Source: Membranipora membranacea
Taxonomy: Eukaryota; Bryozoa; Gymnolaemata; Cheilostomatida; Membraniporidae
Length of the DNA stretch: 64,000 nt
Direction of reading: 5' to 3'
Assembly: GCA_914767715.1 (NCBI GenBank)
Contig: OU612074.1
Location: 21,996,062-22,060,061, forward strand
The notes beneath the pieces are model-generated. The model saw only the letters and a list, made by a program, of their open reading frames with translations. It was not told where the DNA came from and did no database searches. Made by a program: the position numbers and the translations under genes. Positions 25,003 to 37,400 of the stretch are shown here, one piece after another. Positions within the stretch are counted from its first letter, which is position 1; every line of letters begins with the position of its first letter.

Positions 25003-27475
25003 TCTTGCAAAGATTTTTTGGGTATCCTTCTCGGAGCATTTCTTATATAATTATATTTATTTACTTCTGTGAGGGAGCAGATTTCCAGTAAATATGTCAC
25101 AGTCAAATATTACAAGTTACTAGCACAGTTTAACAGCTCCGGCAGTGCAAGAGGCAATCAGATATCATTGACAAAGTATTTGTCCGAGATACTGACATTA
25201 GACCGAGTTAAGTATCATTGATTACATCATACATTTAATCTGCAGGCACCCCTCCATTGCAGAGATATTTTAATAATTATTGGAAATGAATAGCAATGTT
25301 TCCATTGGACAGGGTATATCCATGACATTTTTTGAAAGTCAATAGCGGAAAATATGAGACCTGATGCCAAATTTCATTGATGCATTACTCATCAACTACT
25401 CTAAAGTCTACAAAGGCTACAATCTGTTTTGATATCATCCACTGAAAATGGGAGTTGTCTTCTTAACATCAGGGACAGGATAACTCTTTACAAACACATT
25501 GATTGCCATTCTAATGATTTGAGAGTGGGCACAAAATTAAAAAATATACATACATCCTAAGTAAAAATTCTGCTACTATATCATATGAGCAAGTAAACAA
25601 TTGCATATATGTCAGATAATCATTTAATATTTTATTGATTGGACTGTGGATTTGGTGACGATGTTGTATATTTTTGATAAACCTTACTTTTACATATGAT
25701 AGATCAGTTTTAGGATGAATATTCTCAGGCTCAGATGAATATATTTCAGTTGGTTAAATGTCTCGATTCAGTTGCTTAAGAGTCCTATGCACTTCTCTAA
25801 AGAACAACTCGAACAGGGAAACTCGGACAAGTAATTGCATTGTTGCTAGGTCACTTCTTTCTCAATTCACATTATGTTCTTTGATAATATTTTGATTCAA
25901 AGTTCTTTAATCAAGACATTGTTTGTGTATACAATGTTTCGACAATTATCAAGCTCTTCGGAAAAGAAAAAACCTGGAATTGTCGTGCCAGGTGTATTTT
26001 TTTGCAAAGACAAAGTCAAGTAGTGCAGTGGCACCCCCTGCAAAGGCGGCTAGAAATGCAACTTGATTTACAAAAGTCACAGGCTCAGGCTCGACGGTTG
26101 TCTCTGATAGGGTTGTTAAGACTGATCACAATTCTTGTGAGAATGTATATTATGATAGCTCATAAAACATGACAAGCAACTGTTAAAAACTCTTTAAATT
26201 TATGAATGAATGCGGAAGTTGGGAAGAGGCTGCGACTGAATTACGCGTTGTAGATGACCTGTGGTTAACCAAAAACATACTTTAGGATACAGAAAGCCAC
26301 AAATTATATGTAGGGTTATACAAAAGTGAATCCAGACGACTAGTCTGAAAGTATTGTTCAAGTTGCTTATTAGTTATTTGGTAATTCTTTGTAGCCTGTA
26401 GTTCTCTGCTTAAAAAGGAGGGAACAACTCCTGTTATATTGAACTGGGCAACAAATAATTGCTTCAATTTTGTTCCTGTATCACATAGACTGGAAATAGG
26501 TAATCAATTCTCTCCTCTATATAAATATAATTTGTCATTTGACAAATTGAGTATTAGTATCCATTCTCTCTCACTGCTGACTGGTAACCAATAATAACAT
26601 GAACCAAATAGACTGGGTAGGCATCATTTTAGATTAAGCAGAAAAAAAGAATTGAGGGCCAAATCAAATCAATCATGTTTTTGGAATTTCCATGATCAAC
26701 CCAGCTAACTCTCAATAAGCACCCCTGTTGTCATTGCTAGACTGACTGGGTGCAGGAAGTAGCATTGAAAATATATCTATACTCGGATTTCAACAATAGT
26801 GGCTATCCGTTTATTAGTCCTCAATTACAACCTGTTAGTTTATGACATCACAAGCATGGAAGAAAACTTCTTTTGTAGAGCAGAAATATAATTCAGCCTG
26901 TGAGATTCCTCTCAACGAAACAGTGAACTTTAGGTTAAGGTCTGGGATGTTGTGTTTTTGACAAATACTTCCTTCAATCTGACTAAACAGTTCACATTTA
27001 GTTAATAAGCATGTGCCTAGTTGGGCAATGTCACTCGATCTTATCCTCAATGATTTCTTTCATCTATTACACTGCTCGTTTATCATCACACAGCATCTGA
27101 CAGAAATAGTAACTTCTAGAATCGTCTTCTTAGTTGTGCAAGGGGATGTAACCCGTACATTTGTTATAAGAAAAATTTGAAACTAGTAATAATAAATAAT
27201 ATCAATATAGTAAAAAAAAGAATCATAACTACTAGGAGTAAGTACAATTATAGCTCTTCCGACGCTTTGTGGGGATCACATTAATATATTTAGTAGCAAT
27301 TTCCTTCTATCATAGACCATCAAACTTTTTTCATTGATATCCCAATTTGCGACTCTCTGATTTGATTTGTCCAATACACAAGGTACCAACTTGATATACC
27401 TGCACACTTTGTTGATATTAGACAGCTAGTAAAACAGCTTTTGGACTCGGGTTGTAACAGCTATTATCTTATTAA
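25003..27475. other. Intergenic, no gene recognised
   Basis: AT-rich sequence with short frames only. No domain, tRNA or repeat structure was identified on either strand. Confidence 0.4.
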
Positions 27476-28130
27476 CAATCATGTGTTCTTGTATAACAAG
27501 ACATCTATTTTCACTGTGATAATAATGAAGACAAAATTGTCACGGGTCGAGAAATGAGGCCGCAGAGACTCGGACTATTTTTCACATTCTGCTGCTGGGA
27601 AAGGTGTCTTGACTCATGGAAAGACATGCTGACAAGCTGGAAAGACATGCTGACAAGCTAGAAAGACAGCCAAACCTACTACAAGGGGTCCCAGCATTGG
27701 GCCATGTAAGGCCAATAACCCTAACACGTACGCTGTGTTTCATAGGGTGGCAATGGTGGATTGGAATGTGCTGTGGGATGAGAGAACACAACTCCGAGTA
27801 GTGAATAGCAGGCTATCTAATTAGCGCCATCGACCCATTCTTTTTTGAGGATGGTGAGATGGCGCAATCGGTTAGCGCGCTTGCTATTCACTGCCAGGCG
27901 ATTAGTGCCGCAGGAGTTGTGGGTTCGAGTCCCACTGGGGGAGCTTCCATTGTTGATTGTTCCAGCCCCCAGAACCCTCGGGTGTATACCTCTCCTCTAC
28001 AATCATGTGTTCTTGTATAACAAGGCATCTATTTTCACTGTGATAATAATGAAGACAACATTGTCATGGGTCGAGAAATGAGGCCGCAGAGACTCGGACT
28101 ATTTTTCACATTCTGCTGCTGGGAAAGGTG
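27476..28130. repeat. 131-bp direct repeats flanking a tRNA-like segment
   Basis: Bases 27476-27606 and 28000-28130 are the same 131-bp sequence with three visible mismatches, both ending GCTGCTGGGAAAGGTG. The roughly 390 bp between them contain a 21-bp minisatellite (GGAAAGACATGCTGACAAGCT, about 2.5 copies at about 27618-27665) and a tRNA-like block. This could be a tandem duplication or a small element with long direct termini. The repeats do not start TG or end CA, so an LTR is not supported. Confidence 0.85.
27851..27945 (+). repeat. tRNA-derived SINE head (A and B boxes)
   Basis: An A-box-like block (TGGCGCAATCGGTTAGCGCG) and a perfect T-arm with B box (GTGGGTTCGAGTCCCAC) are spaced as in tRNA genes. 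I could not form a matching acceptor stem or a clean anticodon arm, so a SINE-type derivative is more likely than a working tRNA. An inverted fragment of the same sequence (TAGTGAATAGCAGGC) lies just upstream at about 27800-27815. Confidence 0.6.
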
Positions 28131-29164
28131 CTTTGTCTCAAAATGTCACAGCAAAACAGAGGTGTGTCAGTTTTACCATCATAAATAAAAGAATGATTGA
28201 CCGGCACATTGTCCTTTCAATCTCTTGTTGAGCTAAGCAGATCAGTAGCTGTCTTCCATCACATCATTCTGAAGCTACACGCATGATACTGTGAAACAGG
28301 CTAAAAGTGAGTTTGAAACCCTCAGCTAACATCAGCCAGAATATAATCTTCTCTCTGACCAAAGTAAAATGGGTCAAATGAAACCTTTGAGTTTGTTAAG
28401 TAGAATTCAACGGCCACAGTTTGATTAACTTGTTCGGAAATAAGTTATTAAAGTTGAACTATTGATTTTCTCTATGCTGGAGGTTTCTAGACTGGAATGC
28501 TGTGTAAAATATTTTCTTGATGTTATATGAATGACGTTTTGGATCACTCAGAGAACATACGACCTTTAGAACTATTCTCTTTAATCAATATTACTTACGT
28601 TATGCACTCATTACTCTATGCTCTTTAGACGTAGGCAGTTTGGGATCAATAAACACAAGAGAGCTTGATGGCCCAGCTAGATCTCATCTGCTCAGACGTC
28701 ATTTTCTCTGTAAGTCGGTGACCATGCCGCATATATTGTTGTCTTTAAATATACCAGGTGTTGTGATATAAGTGTATTGACTGGTTCTATAGCAAGGATG
28801 TGCCAGCGGTCACCAACCAGTCTCCAGGCTAATTGAGATGTAATTCTCAAGTTTAATAACTTCTTGTTGATAATTAGTTTTCTAGTATGCAACGGGAGAT
28901 CGAAAAGCAGCCCTGTATTTTTCTAAACACAGCTATCATCCCATTTTGGAGTTTTCCTGTTTTTTGCGAACAATGTGTATGTGTCAGGGTTCTCAACCTT
29001 AGAGGGAGTTTTGCCTACACAGTGGTGCGTAGGTGGCACATCAAAGACGCAAACCCCCTGGGGGTTAATAGCTAAGGGCTCTTGGGGCTATGCAAGCTTT
29101 CCAAACAATGTTTGCCATAGAAACCTAGAGACCAATAAGGACTCTACAGATTAATTCCATTTGT
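28131..29164. other. Intergenic, no gene recognised
   Basis: No coding exon, RNA gene or clear repeat was seen on either strand. Confidence 0.4.
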
Positions 29165-29864
29165 CTTAGTTATGTAAACTTTCATCTAGACGCCAATAAA
29201 TTATCACTGAATTTAGAAAAAAACAAATTATACTTTGATAAAGAATTTCAAAAACTCATCGCAGCTACTTTCTGATATATTGATGGACTCTAGAAAACTT
29301 ATTGTGATGAGCTCTTTAAAACTTTTAGTTGTCACAATAAATCAAACACTAAACTGGGAGCTCACATTTCTGATTTAAGAAAATCTTTGAACAACGTTTC
29401 TGGCCTTTTTTTAGGGCATCCAATAATCTACCACTGTCACCCATGATCTTGCGTTACAATACATTAGCATACAGTAGAATTGTGTATTGCATTGAAACTT
29501 GGGGCAACGCGCCACAAACTCATTTTGATAATATCGGTATCCGCCAAAACAGATTAGTGAAAAATGTTATCAAAAACCCTGCTATAAAGAGCATACTGTT
29601 CCACTTTTCAGAAAAGCAAAAATTATTGCTCTACCACATTTATATACCCATAGGATCTGCCTTGTTGCTCATTCCTCTATCACTATTTCCCTCAACCTTG
29701 CCATCCCTACAACACTGGAATTTCAAACTTAATCTTCCTTTTTCCAAATACACATCGCCTGTGGCCATCACCAGCCAAACTATCAAGCATGCTTGGAATA
29801 GTTTGCCTGCTCCTTTCCGGGAGAATAAACCCCCTTGTCTTTTAGGGCGGCGATGAAGCAGCAT
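29165..29864 (+). mobile_element. Decayed CR1/Jockey-like LINE, 3' part of reverse transcriptase
   Basis: Broken + strand frames show the usual order of the polymerase's C-terminal part: an 'ANKLSLNLEKN'-like block at about 29195, a region of in-frame stops, then an open stretch with YSRIVYCIETWGNAPQ, RQNRLVKNV and ILFHFSEKQKLL. The C-terminal Leu/Trp-rich end (TIKHAWNSLPAPFREN) is also family-like. The catalytic core is missing. A CAAAC-type short tandem repeat at about 30092-30108 may be its 3' tail. Confidence 0.8.
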
Positions 29865-30111
29865 CTACTTGCCGCTCTTATGTAGTCTTTGTTACGGATG
29901 GTAACCACAGGAAGTGAGCCTTGTTGGTAGGTGTTTTTTTTCCCTTCCCATATTTTGACTGCCTTCAACGTCAACTTTTTTTTTGGCTTCCGCCCCTCGA
30001 ACAGCATCCAAGATGCTACTGCGCACATAGAGCCTCATCGCCTCACTAGTTTATAACTGTCATTTGTTTTTACTTATGATGAAAATACACCAAACCAAAC
30101 CAAACCAGACA

Positions 30112-30200
30112 GGAGTAGGAGGTGGCTCAGATGGTTAAAGCGTCGTACCTTTGGCATGCGAATGCGGAAGGTCGTGGGTTCGAATCGTACTGCGGTCCAT
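30112..30200 (+). repeat. tRNA-derived SINE head
   Basis: The A-box-like TGGCTCAGATGGTTAAAGCG and B-box GTGGGTTCGAATC are spaced as in a tRNA gene. The T-arm stem is imperfect (GTGGG against GTACT) and the acceptor stem does not pair, so this is a degenerate SINE head. It directly follows the CAAAC-type tail of the LINE to its left. Confidence 0.55.
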
Positions 30201-31225
30201 AAATTCTGTTGTGTCCTCATGTGCAGTGACCACTAATTAAGTCACGTGCTCATTTAGCATGCTGTCGATAGTATACATTGGCATGGCATCACAATTATAA
30301 TATATACAACCAACAAAACACAAAATAAACACCATTGGCTACTGGGGCTTGGTTTGTGTGTTCCAACCTGCCTGCAAATAGAGAGCAACCCAAGTAACGA
30401 GTTTCGCCCCAATGCTTCGGAACGTGGCATGTGGCAAGACATCTGATATTTTGTTGATCAACTGATACTCACATCATACACCTTGATGCCATGAACAGCA
30501 ACACCACAGTGTCTAGCTCGCTCATAATGATTATTATCTTGGCAGTGCTTTTCTAATATGAGCTGAAATATGAGACAAAGTACGATTTTTCGTTTGATAT
30601 CGTTACTGCCTTACATTTTACATTTAATAACTCTCTGTCAATATCATTTTAAGTTCGGGCTTGATTAGTTCCAAGAAGAAAATGTTGCAGGATCTTCATG
30701 AATCCCAGGGTAATTATAGAGCTGCATTATTATTATCATGTTATCCATTTCTAATTTTACAGTAGATAGCGTCTTGTGGTATATCAGACAAAAGAAATCA
30801 TTAAAGTTCAACTTGAAAAAAAAATGTATAAAAGTGGGTGCAGCATCTTCTTATTACAGTCAGCTCTCGATTGTTTTACTCAGAAGTCTGCTCTTGATTC
30901 TCTTGCTAAGAAGCCTACCTTTTTAACCTCAGCTCCAACTGCTGTACTCATCACAAACCTGACCAGGCTCTTGTATTGAAGAGATATTAACAATATTGGT
31001 ACATAAATCTTATTGCTCAAAACATAATCAATGAATTTTCAATTGCTGCTCCATGACTTTTAAATTTTCTGGATTGCATTATCGGGTATCTCTGTGATAT
31101 GCACAAAATTTCTTTTTGTCTTCTTCATGAAAGGCAAATTGGTCTTAATCAACTTTAATCTGAATTGATCAAGTCAGCAAAAAAAAGTTGTGCTATAAGT
31201 ATATTCAATCCACTGTTTGTTGCAG

Positions 31226-31704
31226 ATGATGAATAACAAGATAATTCTTGCTTTCCTGCTCGTCTCATTTGTAGGTAAGTTCATGTCTGCACTTAGCATG
31301 GCTTTCAAAAATGATGACATACTCAATCAATGATATCCAGCCAGTTATTCCTTTGTCAGCAAGTGTTATGGTCTGAATTTGAAACAAGATCTTCAAAAAT
31401 ATTGCTACTCCTGTATTTGAGAGTCTCAATGTATGTTACAGCTTTGAGTTTTGCTGCGGCTGATAGCGATGGTAACAGGGCTCAACCATTCAGAACTAGG
31501 AATGAACCAGTAGGAGGCAGGGGTAGAGGCCAAGGAAGAGCTGGTCAAAAGGGAGGCGCAAGAGATAGTCCTGCAGGTCCGAGAGAAAGTCTAGGAGGCC
31601 CAGGAAGTGTTAGGGCTGGTCCCGGAGGTCCAGGAGGCCCAAGAGGTGGCCCAGGAGGTGATAGGCGTTTGCCCAGAAGAGGAGCTGGCGGCTTCAGAGG
31701 ATAA
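31226..31704 (+). CDS. Small secreted Gly/Pro/Arg-rich peptide
   Basis: Two exons: 31226-31274 (ATG-ATG start, MMNNKIILAFLLVSFV) and 31442-31704 (TAA stop), joined in phase 1 through GTAAGT and TTACAG. The product is 103 residues: a signal peptide ending near SFAAA, then about 80 residues dominated by Gly, Pro and Arg (GGRGRGQGRAGQKGG, then GPGGPGGPRGGPGG) with no Cys. The strong positive charge is compatible with a matrix, mucus or cationic host-defence peptide, but this is inference from composition alone. It uses GC-rich codons compared with its flanks. No orthologue is recognised. Confidence 0.65.
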
Positions 31705-33089
31705 AAAGAGCATGTATTCAGGTACCCTCTCCATATGATATACTTTTGATGGTTTGCTGTTCTCAGGTAGCAGTGTTACTCCATCACAGTATTTGCTTTT
31801 GATTTGATGGAGGGACTTTCTTACTTGGACGATGTTGCATCTTTAAAGCCGTGGCAATCACTGCCCTAACCTCATCCTCTGTTTACTAAATGATTTGTTT
31901 AAACAAATGTATATTGTTAAGATGCCAGTAAGTGAGTCAACTGGCTTTTTTCTAGCGAACACAATTTTGAAAAATAAATTAATGTAATTTGCACAAGAAG
32001 CCAGCTATATCAACTATTCTTTACCTATACCAATATCAATTTTCACAATGTTGTTCCCAACAAAAAGCTAAGTAATTTCAGGCAGCCTCAGCTTACATAG
32101 ATCATAGCCTCCTATGATAGGAATTTGCTGGAAGAAATTGTTTGGCCGTTAACAGGGTGGCCTGCATTGTCTTCATCAGACTATTCTTATTAGTCCTTTG
32201 CTGTCAGAAAAAGAAGAAAGATGTCAGTACTCAAAATTGTTGTCTTCACTCGCTAATTTCTTGGTTTCATCATCGTTCTTGGTTTGTGATGATTAGGTTA
32301 GCGATCTCAAACTGCAATAACTTCCTTCACAAATCTAACCAACAGTAAAGTTATTTCCTGACCTATTAATGAGGGGACAAGTGACATTAGACTGTTTCAT
32401 GTCTCATGTCAAATATGCTGACGACAGGTAATTTTATACAGCTGTATCAGAGAATAAACCGCTCTTTGTGGTGGGGTTTGTGATGATGATGGTGATGTTA
32501 GGCAGTGTGAATAATGGTTGTCCTAATTTGATCCTATGATAAGGCCTCAATAAATCAAAAGTTGTCTTCTCTTTGAACACGTTGAGACAATTCTAATAAA
32601 ATAACACATTATGTAGAACAAACTTGGTTCAACAAGTATTATCTCAGCAGCTTAATTTTTTGGAGGCACTGAGAGAAAATGTTCAATGTAGTGTAGAATG
32701 TAAATCATTAACTGGTAATCAATAACTTCCGGTGTGCAGGAGATGAAAAGTGGAATAGGAAATGAAAGGATTTATTAATAATTTTGCAGTATTCTAATCT
32801 TTATATCTATATCTATCTATCTGAGAATTAGCAAATTGTTTAGCGAAATTAATTTTTTGATTTCTAATGTTACAAACATCGTTGAAAGAATTAGAATACA
32901 ACATTGAGGGCTATGAAGTTTGTAGAGTCACTTCAAAGGAAACCGGGATGGAGCCGCAAGCAGACTAAACAGTTAAGAGAGTACCTAGTTTGATTTAACC
33001 CTGTTCTTAATGTGAAAGGTGACTGGATGTTGAGTCAGTCTCTGAAATTTACCTGCGGATTGCATTCCGGAAGAGTTTCCAGAATTATT
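31705..33089. other. Intergenic between convergent genes
   Basis: An AATAAA at about 31974 may serve the Gly/Pro/Arg-rich peptide gene. No exon was recognised. Bases about 32410-32720 resemble about 33500-33770 (for example TTGTCTTCTCTTTGAACA followed by GGAGACAATTC-like sequence), indicating a local duplication. Confidence 0.45.
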
Positions 33090-35203
33090 TTAAGAGCGAT
33101 CAAAATCTACAAAAGGCGTGTCGGGATATCCAAACAGAAAAATCTCAGTGGCATAAAACTGTCTCAACTCTTCTATATCTTGTGCTGACACGTTCTCGTA
33201 GTGGAATTGATAGCTGGCAGTGATGTGCCGCCACTCAGAGGGTCTCATCGCCTTCTCTCTAGATCCTGTGATTTGTTCTCTTATATTTGGCATTCCTGCA
33301 TTTTCATATTCAAACATCACAACAGCTTCCTCATTCATGTTTTCTGATGATACTGCAACAAATGAACATGTAATCAAAAGAAATTAGCATTAATTTTGAA
33401 AATTTCAAAATCAATTAAATAAACTTGCTGTGTTGACAATTTTTTTCAGGAAAATTAATGTTGTTTTAAGCTTGATTTACACCTGTATTTCTCACATTTG
33501 TTTCAGAGATTTGAAATGTAGACACTTGATTGGGTCAGCTTTGTGATGATAATGTTGATGTTTGATAATGGTACAAATGGTTGTCATAATACTATGATCC
33601 CATAATAAGACCTGGATAATTCAGAAGTTGTCTTCTCTTTGAACAGGTGGAGACAATTCGTACACAATATCAAACAGTATGTAAAACAATTATTTGGAAC
33701 AATAAGTCTTATCTCAATGACTTCATTTTTGGGGCATCTGAGATAAAACATGCAGTGACAATGCAGTGAAGAATTCACTTCAGTACCTTGAGTTGATCAA
33801 TTGAGACATATAATGAGAGCTCACTTATGTAGTCGAATCGTCTCGGTGCGTTTTTGTCACATATTTGGCAACGATCTATAACTGGAGCCCAGTGATTGTT
33901 CCAGCGGTGTCTTCTCCATAATTTTAGAACACATTCAGACACAAATACGCTGTGAAAAAAAACAACACTCAACATGATTATATGAGTAACTTTTACAGAT
34001 CTTGTCCTTTAATTAAGACAAAACCGATGAGTTAGCGATCAAGGTCTGTTCAAATTTGAAATTCTGTTACTCAGTGGCTTAGTTAGCTGCTCCGTTAAGG
34101 ATGGTTTGACCAAAGGTTTGCTGCCTTCATTGTTTGTAGAATTGAGGTTAAAAAGTGAAGTGCTGCATTTTTATCCTGACCACATTTTGGGCAGTCTATT
34201 TCATCTGTTAGAGTTTTTGTATGTAACTGGCGCTATCCTATCGGCCACAAAGAATGAACAGAAAAGCTAGATGGAGATTACTTTTTGACTGTCCCGGCTA
34301 CTTTCATAGACAAGTCAAAGGCGTTTGATAGAATGAACGGAACCAAAGTCATACAAATGTCGCCGTCCAGTAAGACAAACAAAATACTCATCAAAATCAT
34401 TTGTAGTTTTCTAAATGACAAGTTACCACAAGTCAGGGTAGGCAACTGTGACAGCCATTCACCCAACCACTCTCCTTTCTTCTGGCTGCTATAAATTGCC
34501 TTTAACCAACCAAAGTTTTATTGGTCACTGTGAAAAAGTTGGTTTTACATTTTAGGTATACTTTGAATCGCCCGTGATATGAGGTTTCCTGATATCTGAG
34601 CACCCTGGAGAGAAGCCCAGTTAAGACAGATTGAAATCGCTCCTAAATGAAATAATTAAGCCCAAAAATCCCAATCTTGTGTAACACTGACAATCCACTG
34701 TTTCTCACTCACTTGAATGGAGGGCATGACTCCCAAGTCTTTCCTGTACACATTGCCCTCATCCAAAACTTGTCTTGGCCATGTTCCATGTTGAACTTGT
34801 CACCCCAAGCACTAACTAGACGATGCCATGGGTTCCTAGACACCACAAACTTCTAATAAAAAACTGCATGACTATCTATATTATATCACCTACCATACTT
34901 GATCATTGCATGATATAATATTTTCAGCATTCCAAAGTTTGGTATATTTTCTGATCCATATGACAGTGATAATCTTTTTGTAAATATATAGCATGATGTA
35001 GGGTTGTGGAACTTACTACAGTTGTTTCGTTTCCAGCTGTTTTCTGCTTGTTCTCCAATCTACGCTGCTTTTGTAGGAAAACCTTTCAGAAGCTGCTTCC
35101 AGCCTTAGCGGTGGTGCACATCCTTATGAATCGTGAACCCACTATGAGGGGTGCAGCGCGCTGTCTCTTGAAAGGATATGAGTATGGTTCTAGGCTCTCA
35201 CAC
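33090..35203 (-). pseudogene. Carbohydrate sulfotransferase (HNK-1ST/CHST8-14 type), with in-frame stop
   Basis: Four - strand exons with matching phases: 35017-35203, 34713-34852, 33825-33949 and 33090-33352 (stop at 33090). They encode the Golgi type II sulfotransferase-2 fold: the 5'-phosphosulfate loop (MCTTAKAGSSF), the 3'-phosphate motif (KFVVSRNPWHRLVSAWGDKF), the WNNHWAPVIDRCQICDK block that matches the family's 'HW.P....C..C', and the C-terminal FLFGYPDTPF. Family enzymes move sulfate from PAPS to chondroitin, dermatan or HNK-1-type glycans. A TGA (35086-35088) falls right after GSSF, where the family has Trp, and would truncate the protein before most of the catalytic domain. Other exons are intact. 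This may be a young pseudogene, a null allele or a base error. The N-terminal membrane-anchor exons were not found. Confidence 0.75.
34285..34494 (+). mobile_element. LINE reverse-transcriptase fragment inside a sulfotransferase intron
   Basis: The + strand shows a block like the polymerase 'D.SKAFD..' motif (FIDKSKAFDRMN), followed by a 'I..FLN.R...V..G' type region (ICSFLNDKLPQVRVGN). It is a short remnant lying antisense in the intron between 33949 and 34713. Confidence 0.6.
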
Positions 35204-36959
35204 CTAAGATGAAGAAAAGCAATAATAAAATCATTAAAGTTATTGGCGTAAAAAGACTAACTATTTTGGGAGGGAAGTGAATCATACCTACCTTTCCGAA
35301 GTAAATGGAGCACCAAATTATTATAGAAAAATTACTGGTGAAGTTGCACAGGATTTGCGGGGGTTCCAACAGACTTAAATGTTTGGTTGAATGTTTAATA
35401 ACGTTTTTGAATCAAAAGTCATGTGATAATTTTGGTGCCTTTCATTCACAAATACAGTGTGTGTGTCCAGTTCGGAACAATTTTCTTGACTCTGATTACC
35501 CAGAAAATTAGTCTTTGCTTGCTTTAGCCTGTTTATAATTCTCTAAAATGTTACGTCTAAAAGTCGAAAAAAAAACCTGTATCAAGTGCTATAATTTTGT
35601 TTACAGTGGTTGGAAGAGTGTATTGTATGTTGCTTATTCCCCGAGAGATCTCAAAAGCAAGGTGTATCCATAGAGACAGTTGACGCTGATTTTGTTAAGA
35701 ACTACTGAGTGCTGCATATCTACTGAGTTTGTGATCCAATTAGATGATGATTTCATTTTATAAAAGAAATGATACAGAAAGAGCTGCTAGACCGCAAATG
35801 GTAGAGACAAGGTCACCAGATATTTCAGTTAACTGAGCCTGGGTCTATTTGTGCTTTGAGAAACTTTCTTGCACAATATTTTCATAGCAGGCTCAAGGAG
35901 TGAGAAGCTACAACTGCCTCTTAGCAGAAGAAAGAAGGAGGGGGGGGGGATGAAGTAAATGGGTAAGGTTAGGGAGTGCTAGGTGGGAAAAATTGAATTA
36001 TCATTCCTCAAACAGTCTCGACAAAATCTGTCCAGCAAATATTTATCGGTGAAAACTCGCAGCGGCAAAACCATATTACTGCACAACTCAAACGACTACA
36101 TAGGATGTGATTATTCGATATTGTTGCACCTCTACTCTCAGAAGGAAAAACCAAAATTTATTCCTTGTATTTACATTAATTTTGAAATTCATTTGCGATA
36201 ATAATTAAATATGCAGTATAAGTTCTATAAGCAGGAGAAAAGAATGATCTAAGCCGATGAATCTTTGAGCAATAAATCTAAATTAAAAGAGGGAAATGTT
36301 AGCTTAGGTTTATCATTACAATCCATGTGGTTCGACTTTGACTGATCACACAGTCACTTCGGATCAGGACCTAACATTATGGAGGCTCGATGTACAACAA
36401 AATTGTGCATGCTGATAAAAGAACACGACTGTATGGGATAGCTCTATACATGAGGATGCTGTCACCTATCACTGCAGCTCCGGCCATGTAGATCTATGCT
36501 TCACGCTCGGTTGAAGCTGTCAGTGGTTGAAAATGGCACTAACAACTTTGAACCTTAGATGTCGCTATAAAACCCTCTTCCTAGCAACGCCAGCTCCATT
36601 ACAAATAAAATTGTTCAATTTCATTATCTCTTATGTAGCAAAGTATGATCTATACCCATATAACTATATTGAAAACAAATTGGTAACATTTAAAACTATG
36701 TTATATCATGTAATTCTTTCTCGAAAAGTTTGACTCGGATTTGCACCTGAAAAGCGGCTGAAAAGCTGTTGAAACAACTTGTTTAAACTGAAGTGCAGAC
36801 ATTTAGCGTGGCTTCTATTGTCTCCAAAACTTTTTCAATGAAGCTTCAAGACTAAAGTTTTTTTGTACATTCCTTTTTAAGAATGTTTGTGGGTGTTTCT
36901 AAAGACAAGCTTAATTGGCGAAACAAGAAAGCACTTTTGGGAATAATATAAATGCAGAG
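35204..36959. other. No gene recognised; upstream of the sulfotransferase
   Basis: Missing 5' exons of the sulfotransferase would be expected on the - strand here, but I could not identify a membrane-anchor exon ending in phase 2. There is a poly-G run at about 35941-35949. Confidence 0.35.
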
Positions 36960-37217
36960 TAGTTGTGATTACTGATCCATGATCATAGCTTAGAATTACA
37001 ATAATAGATTATACTGCTCAAACTAAGCTTATTCAGGCATAGTTATTTGTTATATTTTTGCTGAGGACTAAATAAGATTGCTTCCTTTGATCAATTTTCT
37101 ATTTTTTATTTTGTCATTTAAATTCAGAAATATTCTATCAGTGATCAGACCAAATAGGTAGACAGCCAATTTTACTGGGAATTGTCACGGTTTAGTTTCA
37201 TGTCAGGACGCTGGAAT

Positions 37218-37279
<62 letters not shown>

Positions 37280-37400
37280 CAAGTGGCTTGATTAATTACA
37301 GTACTATAAAAAGTGACCAGCTTTCTCAAACAAGCCGTACTATCAAACAAGACTTCCCTCTTATTAAATAAATTGAGTCAAAAGAGTCAAGGGTTGGGAC
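36960..37400. repeat. Dispersed duplicated segment, copy A (with TATA-like box)
   Basis: Aligns with 41080-41560: shared ATAGCTTAGA, AATAATAGATT, then GGCTTGATxAxTTACAGTxCTATAAAAAG and CTTTCTCAAACAAGCCGT versus CTTCTCAAACAAGCCGT. A TATAAAAA lies at 37305-37312 and is conserved in copy B at 41441-41447. No downstream reading frame of interest was found. Confidence 0.65.
37219..37278. repeat. (CAG)20 microsatellite
   Basis: Twenty uninterrupted CAG units. The paralogous position in copy B of the duplication (about 41406-41413) reads only AGCAACAG. It is not inside a supported reading frame. Confidence 0.95.

Noticed and set aside
27851-27945. Functional tRNA gene
   Set aside because: A and B boxes are good, but no acceptor stem or clean anticodon arm could be drawn; better explained as a SINE head.
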